A stretch of DNA of 26,065 bases, from assembly GCA_019648995.1 (NCBI GenBank), contig BLXT01003733.1, positions 520,622 to 546,686 of the forward strand. The letters are read 5' to 3'. Shown here in pieces: positions 1-12,374 of this stretch (within the stretch, counting starts at the first letter, position 1; each line of letters starts with the position of its first letter). Made by a program: the position numbers and the translations under genes. The notes beneath the pieces are model-generated. The model saw only the letters and a program-made list of their open reading frames with translations. It had not been told where the DNA came from and did not search any database. The DNA is from Plakobranchus ocellatus (taxonomy: Eukaryota; Mollusca; Gastropoda; Plakobranchidae).

Positions 1-28
1 CCTCCTCCTCCTCCTCACTACTACTACT
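1..28. repeat. (CCT)n / (ACT)n trinucleotide repeat
   Basis: Five CCT units are followed by four ACT units, cut by the window edge. Confidence 0.9.
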
Positions 29-434
29 TTTATATTATGACCATCATCGGAGGAAACATTTGCATTTTACTAATGGTGGAGATACTTAAAAAGGAAAACA
101 TTAACTAATAAACAGCAGGTACACTGGAATGCGACTTATTTCTACATTTTACATGGATTAGCAAAAATCAATACTCTGAATTGAATTGCATTTCTAATTT
201 TTATATGAATAGGGATGATATAGAGAGATGGAGTCATAGATAGCAGCGAAAAAGAGCGACAGATAGCAGGTAGCTGGATTATTTTATAGAAAGATGGCAT
301 ATTGAATATAACTAGATAATTAGACAGACAGATAGATTGATAGATAGATAAATATATAAATAGATAGATTGGAGGATAGAAAATTAGTTAGAAAGACATA
401 TTCTGAGAAATAAAAAAAGAAAGGCACTCAGACT

Positions 435-503
<69 letters not shown>
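435..503. repeat. (GATA)n microsatellite
   Basis: About 16 near-perfect GATA units run in tandem, with degenerate GATA/AATA words for a further 150 bases upstream (about 310-370). Confidence 0.95.
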
Positions 504-534
504 ATAAACAGATAGATTTCAAAATTTACTGCAA

Positions 535-559
535 TAATATATATATATATATATATATC
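535..559. repeat. (AT)n microsatellite
   Basis: An uninterrupted AT dinucleotide run lies close to the preceding GATA tract. Confidence 0.9.
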
Positions 560-795
560 AAGTATGACAAAACACACACGAAGCATTCTTCAAAGAGAAC
601 CATTACGAAAGGAAAAAATAAAATATTTACTAACTTCACGAATAATTTTTTTTGGGCTTTTTTTATCTTAAGAGTAAGAGGGTGGCATTTTTTATAACCT
701 GTTTTGGCAGATTTCGTACAAAACAGATAAATAAGTAACTTCAAAAAGCAAACACACGTCTTTAAAAAAAAAGTATAACCAATTTCTGTCCATAC

Positions 796-966
796 GTTCA
801 CAAGAGCCACGCGGCAGAGACCAGGACTGATCAGGTAAGCACGCAGACGACATGTTCCCTCTCGGTGTATAGCCCTGTACACACTGGACCACAATCTGAT
901 CCCCTGCGTGTTTCCGTGTTGTGACAGGAGCGCTGTGTTGAAGCCCTACCTTCTCCACACACAGTT
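796..966 (-). CDS. Sushi exon J, one complete module (last exon seen)
   Basis: This symmetrical phase 1-1 exon of 171 bases encodes L-C-V-E-K-V-G through V-V-Q-C-V-Q-G-Y, S-S-A-C and R-G-S-C-E. The acceptor is CACTCTACAG and the donor is GAAC|GTATGG. Splicing from 2091 gives A-K-E-L-C. The Trp motif is present as Q-S-W. The module is slightly less typical than its neighbours, with no P-P after the first cysteine. It ends mid-codon, so at least one further exon must lie beyond the low-coordinate edge of the window. Confidence 0.8.
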
Positions 967-1503
967 CTGTAGAGTGTTTAGTAACTTGAGTTGTTTGACA
1001 TGCTGGTTTTATTCTACACTTGCGTGTGAGATGGATGAGGATTTCATGATAATTACATCATAAAAAATCAATTAACAATAATAGTGATAATAATGACAGC
1101 AACTGCAACAACAATAGTGCTGCTGCTGCTGCTATTTATATAAATATATATATATATATCATATATATATATATAATATGTATATATAAGCATAATATAT
1201 TTAAATGGAGCACCAATAAAAATTATACTCATTCAAAATTGGATAGGGATAATCAATCTGCGAATGATTCAGATAACAAGGACGATAATGTTGCGGATAA
1301 TTCTGAAAAAGGAACTAGCAAATACGATTATGTGATTATGATATCGAGTCATGGGTTGTAATGGTAAGAATGATGAAAATTAAGGCATTTGTATGAATGA
1401 TATTGGTAAGAATCTTTATGATAATAACGAAGAAGATAAAAGTCATGATATTAACAATGAAGTCAATGAGAGTGATGATGTTGATAATAATGATCATGAT
1501 GGC

Positions 1504-1547
<44 letters not shown>

Positions 1548-4500
1548 CAAACTCTTACTCTCTTTCTCAGTCCATTGTCATATTTTTACCGTTAATCTTT
1601 ATGACGTAAGTTTGATAGTTCGATTGATCACCATTCAAACAATCAGACCATGATCATCTCAAGGATTTGCTTCTGTTTTTTTTCTTTATTTCACATGCAT
1701 TTAAACCAATTCATTTAGCCAAAAGGATGTGCAATCTGGAAAACTAATGCGTATCTTTACATTACATTAAATTTCTCCGGCCTTTAAGCAAAGACTTTAA
1801 AAGCTTCAAATTAAGAATGTTTACTGTATTAAAACCATATTAGTTTCTACTAAATATTTTGTGGGTAACTTATTTGACAACAGGCGTTTGAAAGTGAATG
1901 CTTGTCATTATATGTGTTCATTTTTTCATTGAAAATAAAATCTCATATTATTTTGTAAAAACAAACAAACAAAAAAAAAACAAAAAAAAAAAAAAAAGGA
2001 AAAAATCAACATTGTAATTATGTTATTTTTCACATGTAGAGAGCGACTCAAATTTAATAAACATAACAGAAGCGTATATTCTGTGTGTACCTTTGGCCTC
2101 TTGACACTGTGGCCATGATGTGTTCCACAGACCGTTCTCCATGCACCTGAGCGTGTCTGAACCAACCAATAGGAACCCCTCGTGGCAGGTCACGTGAGCC
2201 TCATCACCAACGACAGGAGGTTGAGCCGGGTCTGCCTGGGTGCTGCGGATAGCTCCATTCTCCAACAGGCTGGGTGATTTACAGGTCCTCACTGGAAGCC
2301 CAGACGTAAAACAATAGATTTATATACTCTCGGAATTGCCTGTTTAAAAAGCTATACTTGAAAATACTTACCAATGAAATAATTTTTTTCAAAGAGTTCT
2401 TTATGCTTCACACAATGAAAAAATGGCAAATAAGATGGGATGTTCATCGCTAGTTTGTAAAGACGGCGTGATCTTCTTCTCACGATTCTGTTATCCGCAA
2501 ATAGAACTTGTTCATGCTCAAAGTAAAACTTATGATTGTAGATAATTGTCTATTTTATGTATTCGCAAATTTGGTAGGAAGCTGTGATCATTTATTCAAA
2601 AAAGTTCTAATTTGTTTTCCATGAGTTTTGATATCATGATCAATGCTACTTGAAAAATTACATATTTTTTTAAGTAGGCCTATCTGTGATACTGACCTTG
2701 ACATCTAAAGCTTGCCGGAGACCAACTGCCAGTAAACAGGCAGGAAATGGTGTCCTGTCCTATCAAGTCATACCCGTTGAAACAGGAGTATGTGACCGAC
2801 TGATTCAAAGTGAACTCGTCACCGCTGTAGTTTGCGTGAGGAAAGCTTGGTGGGGAACCGCAGTCCACTGGGATGCAGTTTGGCCTTGGCGAAAACTGAT
2901 GACCTGCAGACTGTAGCGCTGACCACTGGCCAAGGTGATCACATGTCAACACAGAGACGCCCGACGCGATGTATCCCATATTGCAAGTATACACGGCTTT
3001 AGAGGAGTAGGATACTCCGTTAGTAACGGATGTGGCGTGCCTTATGAAAGGCGGAGAGTCCTTGCAGGTCACTAGCTGACAAGAAGGCAACTGACCACTC
3101 CAGGAGCCGTCCAGACCGCAGGTGATCGTGGTGGAGTCATCATCGAGGTTGTCCATTTGATAGCCAGTCTCACACGTGTATGTAACGCTTCCATTAACAC
3201 TTCGACCAGTGCTCAGTAAGACCAGAGAGTTTGGAGGGATCGGATGCCCGGGGCACAATACTTGCTTGCACGTTGGCGGTTCAGGCAGCCAGTCACCATC
3301 ACGGGAACATGTTAAAAGATCAAAACCCTCTAAGTAAAATCCAAGGTTGCATGTGTATCTCACTTCTTCTCCAACCACGAGAAGCTGGCCGGAATAATAG
3401 GTGGACTGACCGTTCGGAATTTCGGCAGGAACGTTGCAGGTTATAAGATTACACACAGGTAAGTCTCCCTCCCAGCCTGATGACCCACACATGAGTTTAG
3501 CTGATCCCGATTGAGTATAGCCTAGGTCACAAACATATTCCACTTCAGAGCCATAACTCAAGCTCGTGAATTCGGCCATAGCATGAGAAATTTTGGGAGG
3601 CTCAGAGCAATGAAAACGTTCACATCTAGAATCTTCACCATCACTAACCCAAGTTCCAGAGTCCGAACAAAGCATACGTCCACTTCCTGTTAAATTATAA
3701 CCTTCATTACACTGAAGGTGAGCTTCAGACCCAAAAGTGTTATTTTGATATGCGTATGAGCCATTCTCTATGGAAACGGAATTCTCGCAAGTAATAATCT
3801 TACATTTTGGTGGATTCCCATTCCAATGTCCTTCCTCATCACAGTATAGGATAACGCTTCCGGTGCTGATGTTTCGGCTGGGAAGGACAAGAGTATAACC
3901 AATATTGCATGAATAAACCGCTGTGTCACCAAAGAGCGAGCCTGCTGCCATGTATGAGCCATGTTTGTCGGCTTCTGGTGGAGTGGAACAGTTGACGCGT
4001 AGGCAGAGCGGTGGGTCTGGTTTCCAGTAACCATCAGCATTACACTCAGAAGAGCCATTGTTGCTGAGATGATATCCAGCTTTACATGTAAACACAGCCC
4101 GCGCTCCAAAGGTTTCACTGGAAAAGATCGCATATCCATCAGCTGGCGCTTGGGGGCGGGAACAGTTTACAGGGACACATTCCGGCAAATCAGTATTTCC
4201 ACCATCGCCTTTCCAAAGACCTGATTTGTGGCATTTAAAAGTAGGTACATTGTGTTCTGTCAAGACGTATCCATGATCACACTTGTAAGTTAAATGGCTA
4301 TTAAGGGCAGTCGCATTAAATGATGCAAATCCGTGAGATATTCCTGTTGGAGCCAAACAGTCCACAGGTTCGCATGTGGGTGGCTGAGATAGCGACCAGA
4401 CACCTGAGTCGAGACAATGTGATGTTGATGTTTTATTTACGACCATACTGTAACCATCCTCACACAAATAAGTTGCTGTGGACCCAAACGTTGTTGCGGA

Positions 4501-7500
4501 AAAAGTTACGTTTGCGTGATCAGTAGCAGGGGGAGATCCACAGTCAACAGGTAAACAAGCAGGTCCATCGTTAGACCAGTTTCCAGTAGCCTCACAAACA
4601 ATCGGATCCGGCCCTGACTTGTAAAACCCTCTGCTGCATGAGTAAGAAATAGAAGCGCCAAAAGTGGTTGCGTTGTTGAAGAAGTAAATTGCGTTTGGAG
4701 ATTCAGGATATTCGCCACAATCCACAGGTACACATTTAATGGATTGTCCAATCCAGTTCTTAGTTTCAGTACAGGTCAACACTTGTTTTGTGTTATTGCT
4801 TACGACAATGTCGGTGCTTGATGCTATTTGATAACCATCATTACATTCGTAAAATGCTTGAGAGAGATAGTCGGTACTGTTATTTTCTAAAAGAAATGCA
4901 GCATTTTGAATTGTAGGCGGTAACCCACAGTCTACAGCCTGACAAGAGGGAAAGGTGTCAGCTCTCCAAACGCCAACAGAGTCGCATGTGAGGGAATGTG
5001 CATTTCCATTAACCAAGTCATAGCCTGTTTCACATTGGTATGTTGCTACAGCTTGGTATTGGGTGCCTTGAGGTGTGTGACTGATCCCGTATTGAATGTC
5101 AGGCGGAGGTGGACATTCAACGGCTTTACATTCTGGAAGATCATAAACCCAAGTCCCGTCCTCCTCGCAATACATTGAACTGCTACGAGTCATATAGTAT
5201 CCTATGGAACAGCTATACAGAGCTGCACTGCCAAGAGTAGTATCGTCCACGTCTACAAAACCGTGAGGAATAGCTGGAGGTTCGCCACAGTCGACAGGCT
5301 GGCATTCAAAAGTCGGATCATATTCCCACATACCACTGGTTCCACATTTAATTATTGGGTCGACCACAGAAAAGAACCCTGCGTTACAAATGATAGAAGC
5401 TGTGCTGCCATAATAAGTCGATCTCCCTGACAGGGTCACCGTGGCCTCGAAGAAAGATGGCAAAACCCCGCAATCAAGTAAAACGCACACAGGCAGCGAT
5501 CCTTGCCAAATACTGTTTGTTCCACAGACTAGTGCGCTGTTGCCTCTGAGTTCATAGCCTGGCTTACAGCGGTAAAAAACACTCGCACCGAATCTAAAAT
5601 CATCACCGTCTGTAAAAGCATTAGGGACTGGGGGAGGCGCCCCGCAGGCCGACAACACGCAAGAGGGCAAGGGCTCCTCCCAGTTGCCATCTGATCCACA
5701 AGTCAAATCTGAATTCCCAATAAGCACAAATCCAGCTAGACACGAAACACTTAAGATGCTACCGTAGCTAACAACTCCTGAGTCTGTGGCGGAAAAATGA
5801 GCATTACCGATGCTCGTTGGTATTGGGCACGTGATAGCAAGGCATGTTGATTCAGGCAAAGACCAGTTTCCATTTTTAGTGCACGAGTTATTTCTTGGCC
5901 CAACAAGCTCAAAGCCTTCTTTGCAATGAGCTGTTACAATGTCTCCGAAAATGCCTTCACTTACATTTTTTATTTGAGCATTAATAGTGGAAATGTCACT
6001 ATTTTTTATTAAGTAGTATCCATTCTCGATTGCTAGGGGCGTACACTGAATGGGTTGGCATGAAGGTATAGATGAGCTCCAGTTACCATGTTCAGTGCAT
6101 GTAGCGAATGTTTCACCAAAGAGCTGAAATCCATCATTGCAGGCAAACCCCATAATAGACAAGTACGTAGAGTTTTGACCTACAATTACGCCGTTTTCTA
6201 AGGTTGTAACATTTTCACAGGATACTGGATAACAAACTATTGCATCGCCTGACCACTCCCCTGACTGCTGGCAGACTTTAACTCCAGATGTATCCATGAC
6301 ATAGCCGACTTCACATTGATAAGATATCAGGGTACCAACAGGGTGCTGCTCTGTTGTTTCCGTATCGTTTGTAAAAGATTGTTCATAAGAAGGAGGAATA
6401 CCACAAAACACTTGTTGGCATTGCGGATGTTCAAAAGACCATCGCCCATCCTCTTGGCAAACTCGGTATTCAGTGCCATTTAGACGATAACCATGATGGC
6501 ATGAGATGTTAACTATGTCTTCAAAAAGATATGACATTCCAGATATTTCACCGTTCTCAGGTGCTGGAGGTGGTCCGCAAGATATGCGATTACAATCTGG
6601 GAGCTGGCCACTCCACGTCAGAGAAGCTTGACAAACTCTCACTGCCCCTCCTTGCAGTTGATATCCATCGTTGCAGGAATATGTGATTTGACTTTCAAAG
6701 TCGTATGGCGGTCCACTAACGGAACCATGTCTTATGCTGGGAGGCGACTGACAACTCAGCCTCTTGCAGAAAGGAACCTCCTCAGCCCAGGTTCCGTTTG
6801 ACTGACATGACCTGTAGCTCTGTCCCTGTAATTCAAAACCAGACAGGCAACTATAAACAACTCCGCTCGTGAAGAAATATTCTCCGTCTAGACGACCGTT
6901 TTCAAAAGGTTCGACGGGTGGTCCACAAAACTTTGGTTCACATTGAGTCTTCTCGCCACTCCAGCTTTGATTTGCTTGACACACTCGGAGTTTACTACCT
7001 ATGAGATCATAACCTGGATCACAGGTGAAGTTTGCAGAATCCCCGTAGCTCATGCCGCCGTACAAAACAGATCCATTGGAGGGGGCAGAAAGTTGAGAAC
7101 ATAAAACAGGGTTACAGACTGGCGTTGCGCCGCTCCAGATTCCTCCTAACAAACACTCTTGACTGCTGTTTCCAAGCAGCTCGTATCCGCTCTCACAGGT
7201 GTATGAAAGGAAGTCAATATATTCGCTGCTTGGTTTCCTTCTTCTCTCTACGGTGACATTTCCATGCTCTATGATTTCTGGTGCAGGGCAAAGAATTTTC
7301 TCACAAACCGGAGGATCAAAGTCAAAACTACCATTAGCCTGACATGTCAGTTCTTTTGAACCCTTTAATTCGTAGCCATTGTTACATTTGTAAATAATAG
7401 ATTCCCCGTAGAAGTAATTCTCTCTAGGGACGAGTGCATGTCCGTGGAGGATAGAGTCGGGAGGTTTTAGGCAACTCACGATGATGCACTCCGGCGGAGC

Positions 7501-10500
7501 AGCGTCCCACGAGCCGAGATCAAGACATGAGGTTGCATTAGATCCCTGAATCTCATAGCCAATGTCGCAAGAAAAAGTTGCTGTACCCCCATACTCACTG
7601 GACTGGACATTAACTTTCCCATTCTGAAGTGTGGGCAGTGGTGGACACGTTACTATGTTGCAAGTGGGTAAGGGCTGGCTCCAGGCACCGTCGGCGAGAC
7701 AAGTAAGTGTTGTGCTACCATTTAGGATATAGCCAGACGAACAATGAACAGACACTGAACTTCCGTACGTAGTTGATGGCGGATCAGGATTAGTAGAAGA
7801 AAAAGGTATATCTGAAGCAGAAAAGGCAGGACAAGAAACAATTGAACACGCTAAGCTCGTATTTGACCATTGCCTGTTTGCCTTACACTCTATGGTGGAG
7901 TTGCCCGACTCTGTATAGCCCTCAACACAAGAATATGTTCCTTTAGCGCCGTACAAAAAGTTTTCTATTCTTTGTACAAACACAGTATTATCGATTGATG
8001 CCGGTTCCCCGCATGAAATTTTTACACAGATTTGGCTCTGGTCTGACCAAGTTCCGTTCTCAAGGCACTCAGGGCTGGATTCACCGAGCAGATCGTACCC
8101 TTCCTGACATCCATATTGAAGCACAGATTCAAACGTGTATTCTGTACCATTAAGCCATCCGCTGTCAAGCAGAACTGGTTCAGGACATGAGACGCGAAGA
8201 CACTGGGAGTCCATGCCCGACCACTGACCATCAATACCGCAGACCCGAACGTCGGGTCCGGATAGAAAAAAGCCCGCGCGACACATGTAAGACACTTCCT
8301 CTCCAAAGTAGAAAGTTTGTTTGTTCGAACTGATGCTTCCATCTGCCCATAAAATGGTATCTGAAAGATTTTCTGGTCTCAGACAGATTATGCGTTCACA
8401 CACTGGACTATCTCCCGACCATTCACCGCTTTCTAAGCACACCCGTATTGAAGGGTCGACACTGAATCGGTACCCAAGATAACATTGATATTGTGCCTGT
8501 CCTAACACTTCATAAGATGTTACTCTCACCTGTCCGTTTTCAAGTGTATGGATTGGACATGTTGTTTTTTCACATGTAGGGAAAGGTTCTAACCACTCGC
8601 CATCTTCTTGGCATACCAGAGTGGCATTGCCTGCAAGGTGGTATCCAAAATCACAAATCACGCGTAATTCTGAACCATATGTGTATTTTTTACCCACAAT
8701 GTTACCATTTTCGATATTGTTCGGAGCGCCGCATTCAACAATCTTACAAACTGGAGCGTCTGGTGTCCATTCACCGTCGAGCCCGCACACTTGTGTGGAA
8801 TTACCAAGAAGTATGTATCCCTCATTACACGCATACTCAACTGTTATCTCGTCAACCGACGTGTATGCTCCATTGTCGATGACCCGAGACAAAGGGCATG
8901 TAATATTAAGACACTGCGATATATCACCGCTCCAATCACCAATTGCTGTACAGGTTCGCTTGTGAGGGCCCTTCAGTCGATGAGGTCTATGACAGGCCAA
9001 CTCTACCACTGTTCCAAAAGTACGTTCTGTTGTGTTGAGGAAACCATTGTCTAGGTTAAGCTCTGGGCACTGTATGATCTGACAAACCGGTTTCTGATGG
9101 TCCCACGTCGCATCAGCTTGACATGTAAGAACGCTGGCTCCTTGCAGGCTATAACCTACGTCACAGGCAAATGATACACTTTCTGTGTAGGTGTTTTTGC
9201 TCGAATTGGATCTGCCGTTGGCCAGGCCGCCGCTTATATCCGGGCATTGAACTGGTAGACACTCAGGCTGCTTGCCTAACCATTCACCGTCCGGACCACA
9301 GCTAAGGCTTTCATCTCCACTCAGGTAATAACCAGAGTTACACTTGAACGACACCTTATCTTGATAGACAGCGTCCATGCTGGTACCAAGAACTTCCCCA
9401 TGAACTGGAGGCCCGATAATTCCACACTCTACAGCTTCACATACAGCGGCAGCACCACTCAGGGTCAGGTCTAGCTGACAACGTCTTATAAACGGTCCTT
9501 TCAAAGTGTAACCTTCGTCACAGATATGCCTGAAATGTATATTGAAAGTGATTTTTGAAATATTTATTAAATCATGTTTCTGGATCAAAATAGAACCTCT
9601 TCCCCTTACCCACAAATTAAAATAAACGGTGAGAGGCACGGAAACATTTTGGCCTAATTCCTCGCAAAGAAAAAGACTAAATGAGTATAAAGATCTAAAG
9701 ATGGTTGCTATACTGAATGGCAAACTATAAACAACCATAGGCTTCAAACATGTGGAACAACAAAAAATACAACACAGTTGTATATTTGCACACGTTCCGT
9801 CTTATTTGACTTTATCTGTTACAGGAAACAGCCTGTTGTTTCGCCTTTTATCGTGTTGGGTTATTAGCTGTTTGTCATGCTTGAATTTTACATTAATGTA
9901 GTGATCTAGACTCAAAAGGTGCCTTGACTAAACCACACATGTTCCTTCTCTTAAACCTTTTGTCACTTAACTTCATAAAGTTTTTGTTGTGCTACCGTTA
10001 CTAACCTATTGCCCATGATTTAAAATTTTCAGTAAAAGTTATTCTCTGCCACCTTTATCACGCTTATCTTTAATCTTTCCAAATGTTCCAACCATCGTGC
10101 CGGCAAATGTGTCCAAAGAATAGTAGTTGCCTCCGTCTCATGGGCTTAATTAATGTTCGCTCAAAATTAGCTTCTTTCAGACCTGGTATTTAATACTCCT
10201 TATTAAAATCCTAATTTAGCCATTGCGTAAAGGGCATGAGACAGTTCATCAGTGCCCGAGAGTGCGAGAGGATCAGCGTCTTTCTCACCTGATGATGGAG
10301 CCAGGACTGAGATTTTTGTAGTCCAGAGTGCCGTGGGACAGACCTGGTGGACTGCACTTGGTAGGCACACAGTTCGGTGCCTGGTCACTCCAGGTACCGT
10401 CTGCCTTGCATGTCCGTCCGGTCACGCCCTCTAGACGATAGTCCTGATCGCAGGTATACAACGCTTGACCCGAGAATAAGAAGCTCGAAACTTCGAGGCT

Positions 10501-10746
10501 GCCTGGATGAGAACACAAGAAGTAGCACTTGGGTATGTGATGGGTAAGACAGGGAGGAGCTGGGTGTACATCAAGAGTGGTGCCATCTTTCAACGATACG
10601 TCCCATATTTGTAGATGTATGTTTGAAATGGACCTTCAGATATCATCTCCTTAAATGCTATCAAGGAAGATTAATTTTTCTTGTATTTTGTCAGCGACGG
10701 CGCGAAGGGTGTGAAAGAGGTTACATAAGCACACACACACACACAC

Positions 10747-10790
<44 letters not shown>

Positions 10791-10821
10791 ATTATATATA
10801 TATTATATATGTATACACATT

Positions 10822-10884
<63 letters not shown>

Positions 10885-12338
10885 GGGGAAAGGGGGGTGG
10901 GGAGGTAAGTTGAATATACGAAAATCTAATATTTGAAGGGAAGAAAAAAAACCAACCAACAATTTATACTCATCAACCTGAATTAGTAGAAAGAGAGAAG
11001 AGTATAGTTAAAGACAGGCTTCAAAGTGATGTTTCGTGGTTATTTCATTCTGAGTTGGTTTTACCTTTTGGAGGCGGGTTAAGCGCAGGGCAAGCAATCT
11101 GGACACAAGTAGGGGCCTGTTCTGACCATTGTCCATCCTGGGTACATGTGAGTGTGCTCGTCCCCTCCAGGCGATACCCAGTGGCACAGCTGTACTCACA
11201 CCTAGAGCCATACACCGCAGGCCCAGATCTATGTGCAGCAGCATCAATATTGAATTTAAAACGAAAGTAGAAGTAGTTTGCGAATTCAGTAATTTTTTTA
11301 ATTAAAAAAAAAGTGAGAAGTTAACTATAGATTTTTGTTTGTGACTAAATATTTGAATAAGATATTTATTAAGGTATACAATATTTTTTCAAAGTCAAGT
11401 TAGATGTTTTCAGATTTTAACTGACAATATAAATGCGTGATCATAATATGTAAATTGTAAAAAGTATGAAAGATTTACATTCAACGAAAAAATAATCATA
11501 CAAAAACAAAAGACAAGATGTACTGTTCATGTCACAACGTCTGTATAAAGAGTATGTTTTTGGAAACAATTATTTAGGCTTACAACTGGTAGAATCCATG
11601 ATCCACGTCTGCGGGAACAGGGCAAGGTCTAGGTGAACATTGAATAAAATCCTCTGGCTTCCAAGTCATGGATGCCTCACATGTGAGTGTCTCCGGGCCG
11701 TTCAGCACATGGCCGGGGTCACAGGTCACTTTAGCTGTGTCTAGGTAGGAGGTACCTCTTGATAAAGTCAGTGTTCCCATAGCAACCCCCGGAGGCGCGC
11801 CGCATGACACTGGCTTGCAGGAGGGGGTCACGCCACTCCATGTACCGTTTGCCAAACAAGCACGTTCGGAGTCGCTCGGGACAAGATTGTAGCCCAAGTT
11901 GCAGGAAGCGATCAGAAGCAAGCCGTAGCGATACGGGCCGTCTGGCGGACTTAGGGAGCCGTTTGCTAGCGGCTGTGGGTCTTCACAGGTTACAGGGATA
12001 CATCTGAGAGGGATTTTGGTCCACTGGTGGTTCAGTTGGCACCTGATAGTTGAATTTCCCGCCAAGGCAGGCCGGAAGCCTTCCTCACAGACATAGGTCA
12101 CGGGAGAGTCTACTGTACGACCATCTCCTATTGCCCTAGCATTGCGGACTCTGGGCGGATCCAGACATTTGATTGGCTGGCATGACGGCAACTCGGTGTC
12201 CCATTGGCCAGAAGGCAAGCAAACAACATTTTTCTTATTGTTTGTTGCTCCAATATCAAACTCAAAGCCACGGTTACAAGTATATCTGTGGAAATGTGAA
12301 TGAATAAGCAAGTCAAAAGTTGTACTCTTTCGTCAGTT

Positions 12339-12374
<36 letters not shown>

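Larger units (their letters stand above)
1..795. other. Intron downstream of exon J, repeat-rich
   Basis: No module or other coding sequence was recognised. The stretch holds CCT and ACT trinucleotides at the very start, scattered GATA words, a long GATA tract and an AT tract. By position it is an intron of the minus-strand gene, because exon J ends in phase 1. Confidence 0.6.
967..2090. other. Intron between exons I and J
   Basis: This AT-rich intron of 1124 bases contains GCT, TA and GAT microsatellites and an A-rich tract near 1970-2000. No coding module was seen. The plus-strand acidic reading frame here is produced by the GAT repeat and is not called as a gene. Confidence 0.8.

Noticed and set aside
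1393..1653. Plus-strand frame rich in Asp and Asn with a poly-Asp run
   Set aside because: It is created by the GAT microsatellite in an AT-rich intron. It has no domain and no splice or promoter context.
2686..9054. Several plus-strand and off-frame minus-strand open frames inside the giant exon
   Set aside because: They overlap a continuous, strongly patterned sushi coding frame, so they are shadows.
9530..9747. Upstream extension of the giant frame to an apparent Met
   Set aside because: A good acceptor at 9531-9530 joins in phase to the exon ending at 10289 and restores the sushi motif. The extension has no module pattern and is intron.
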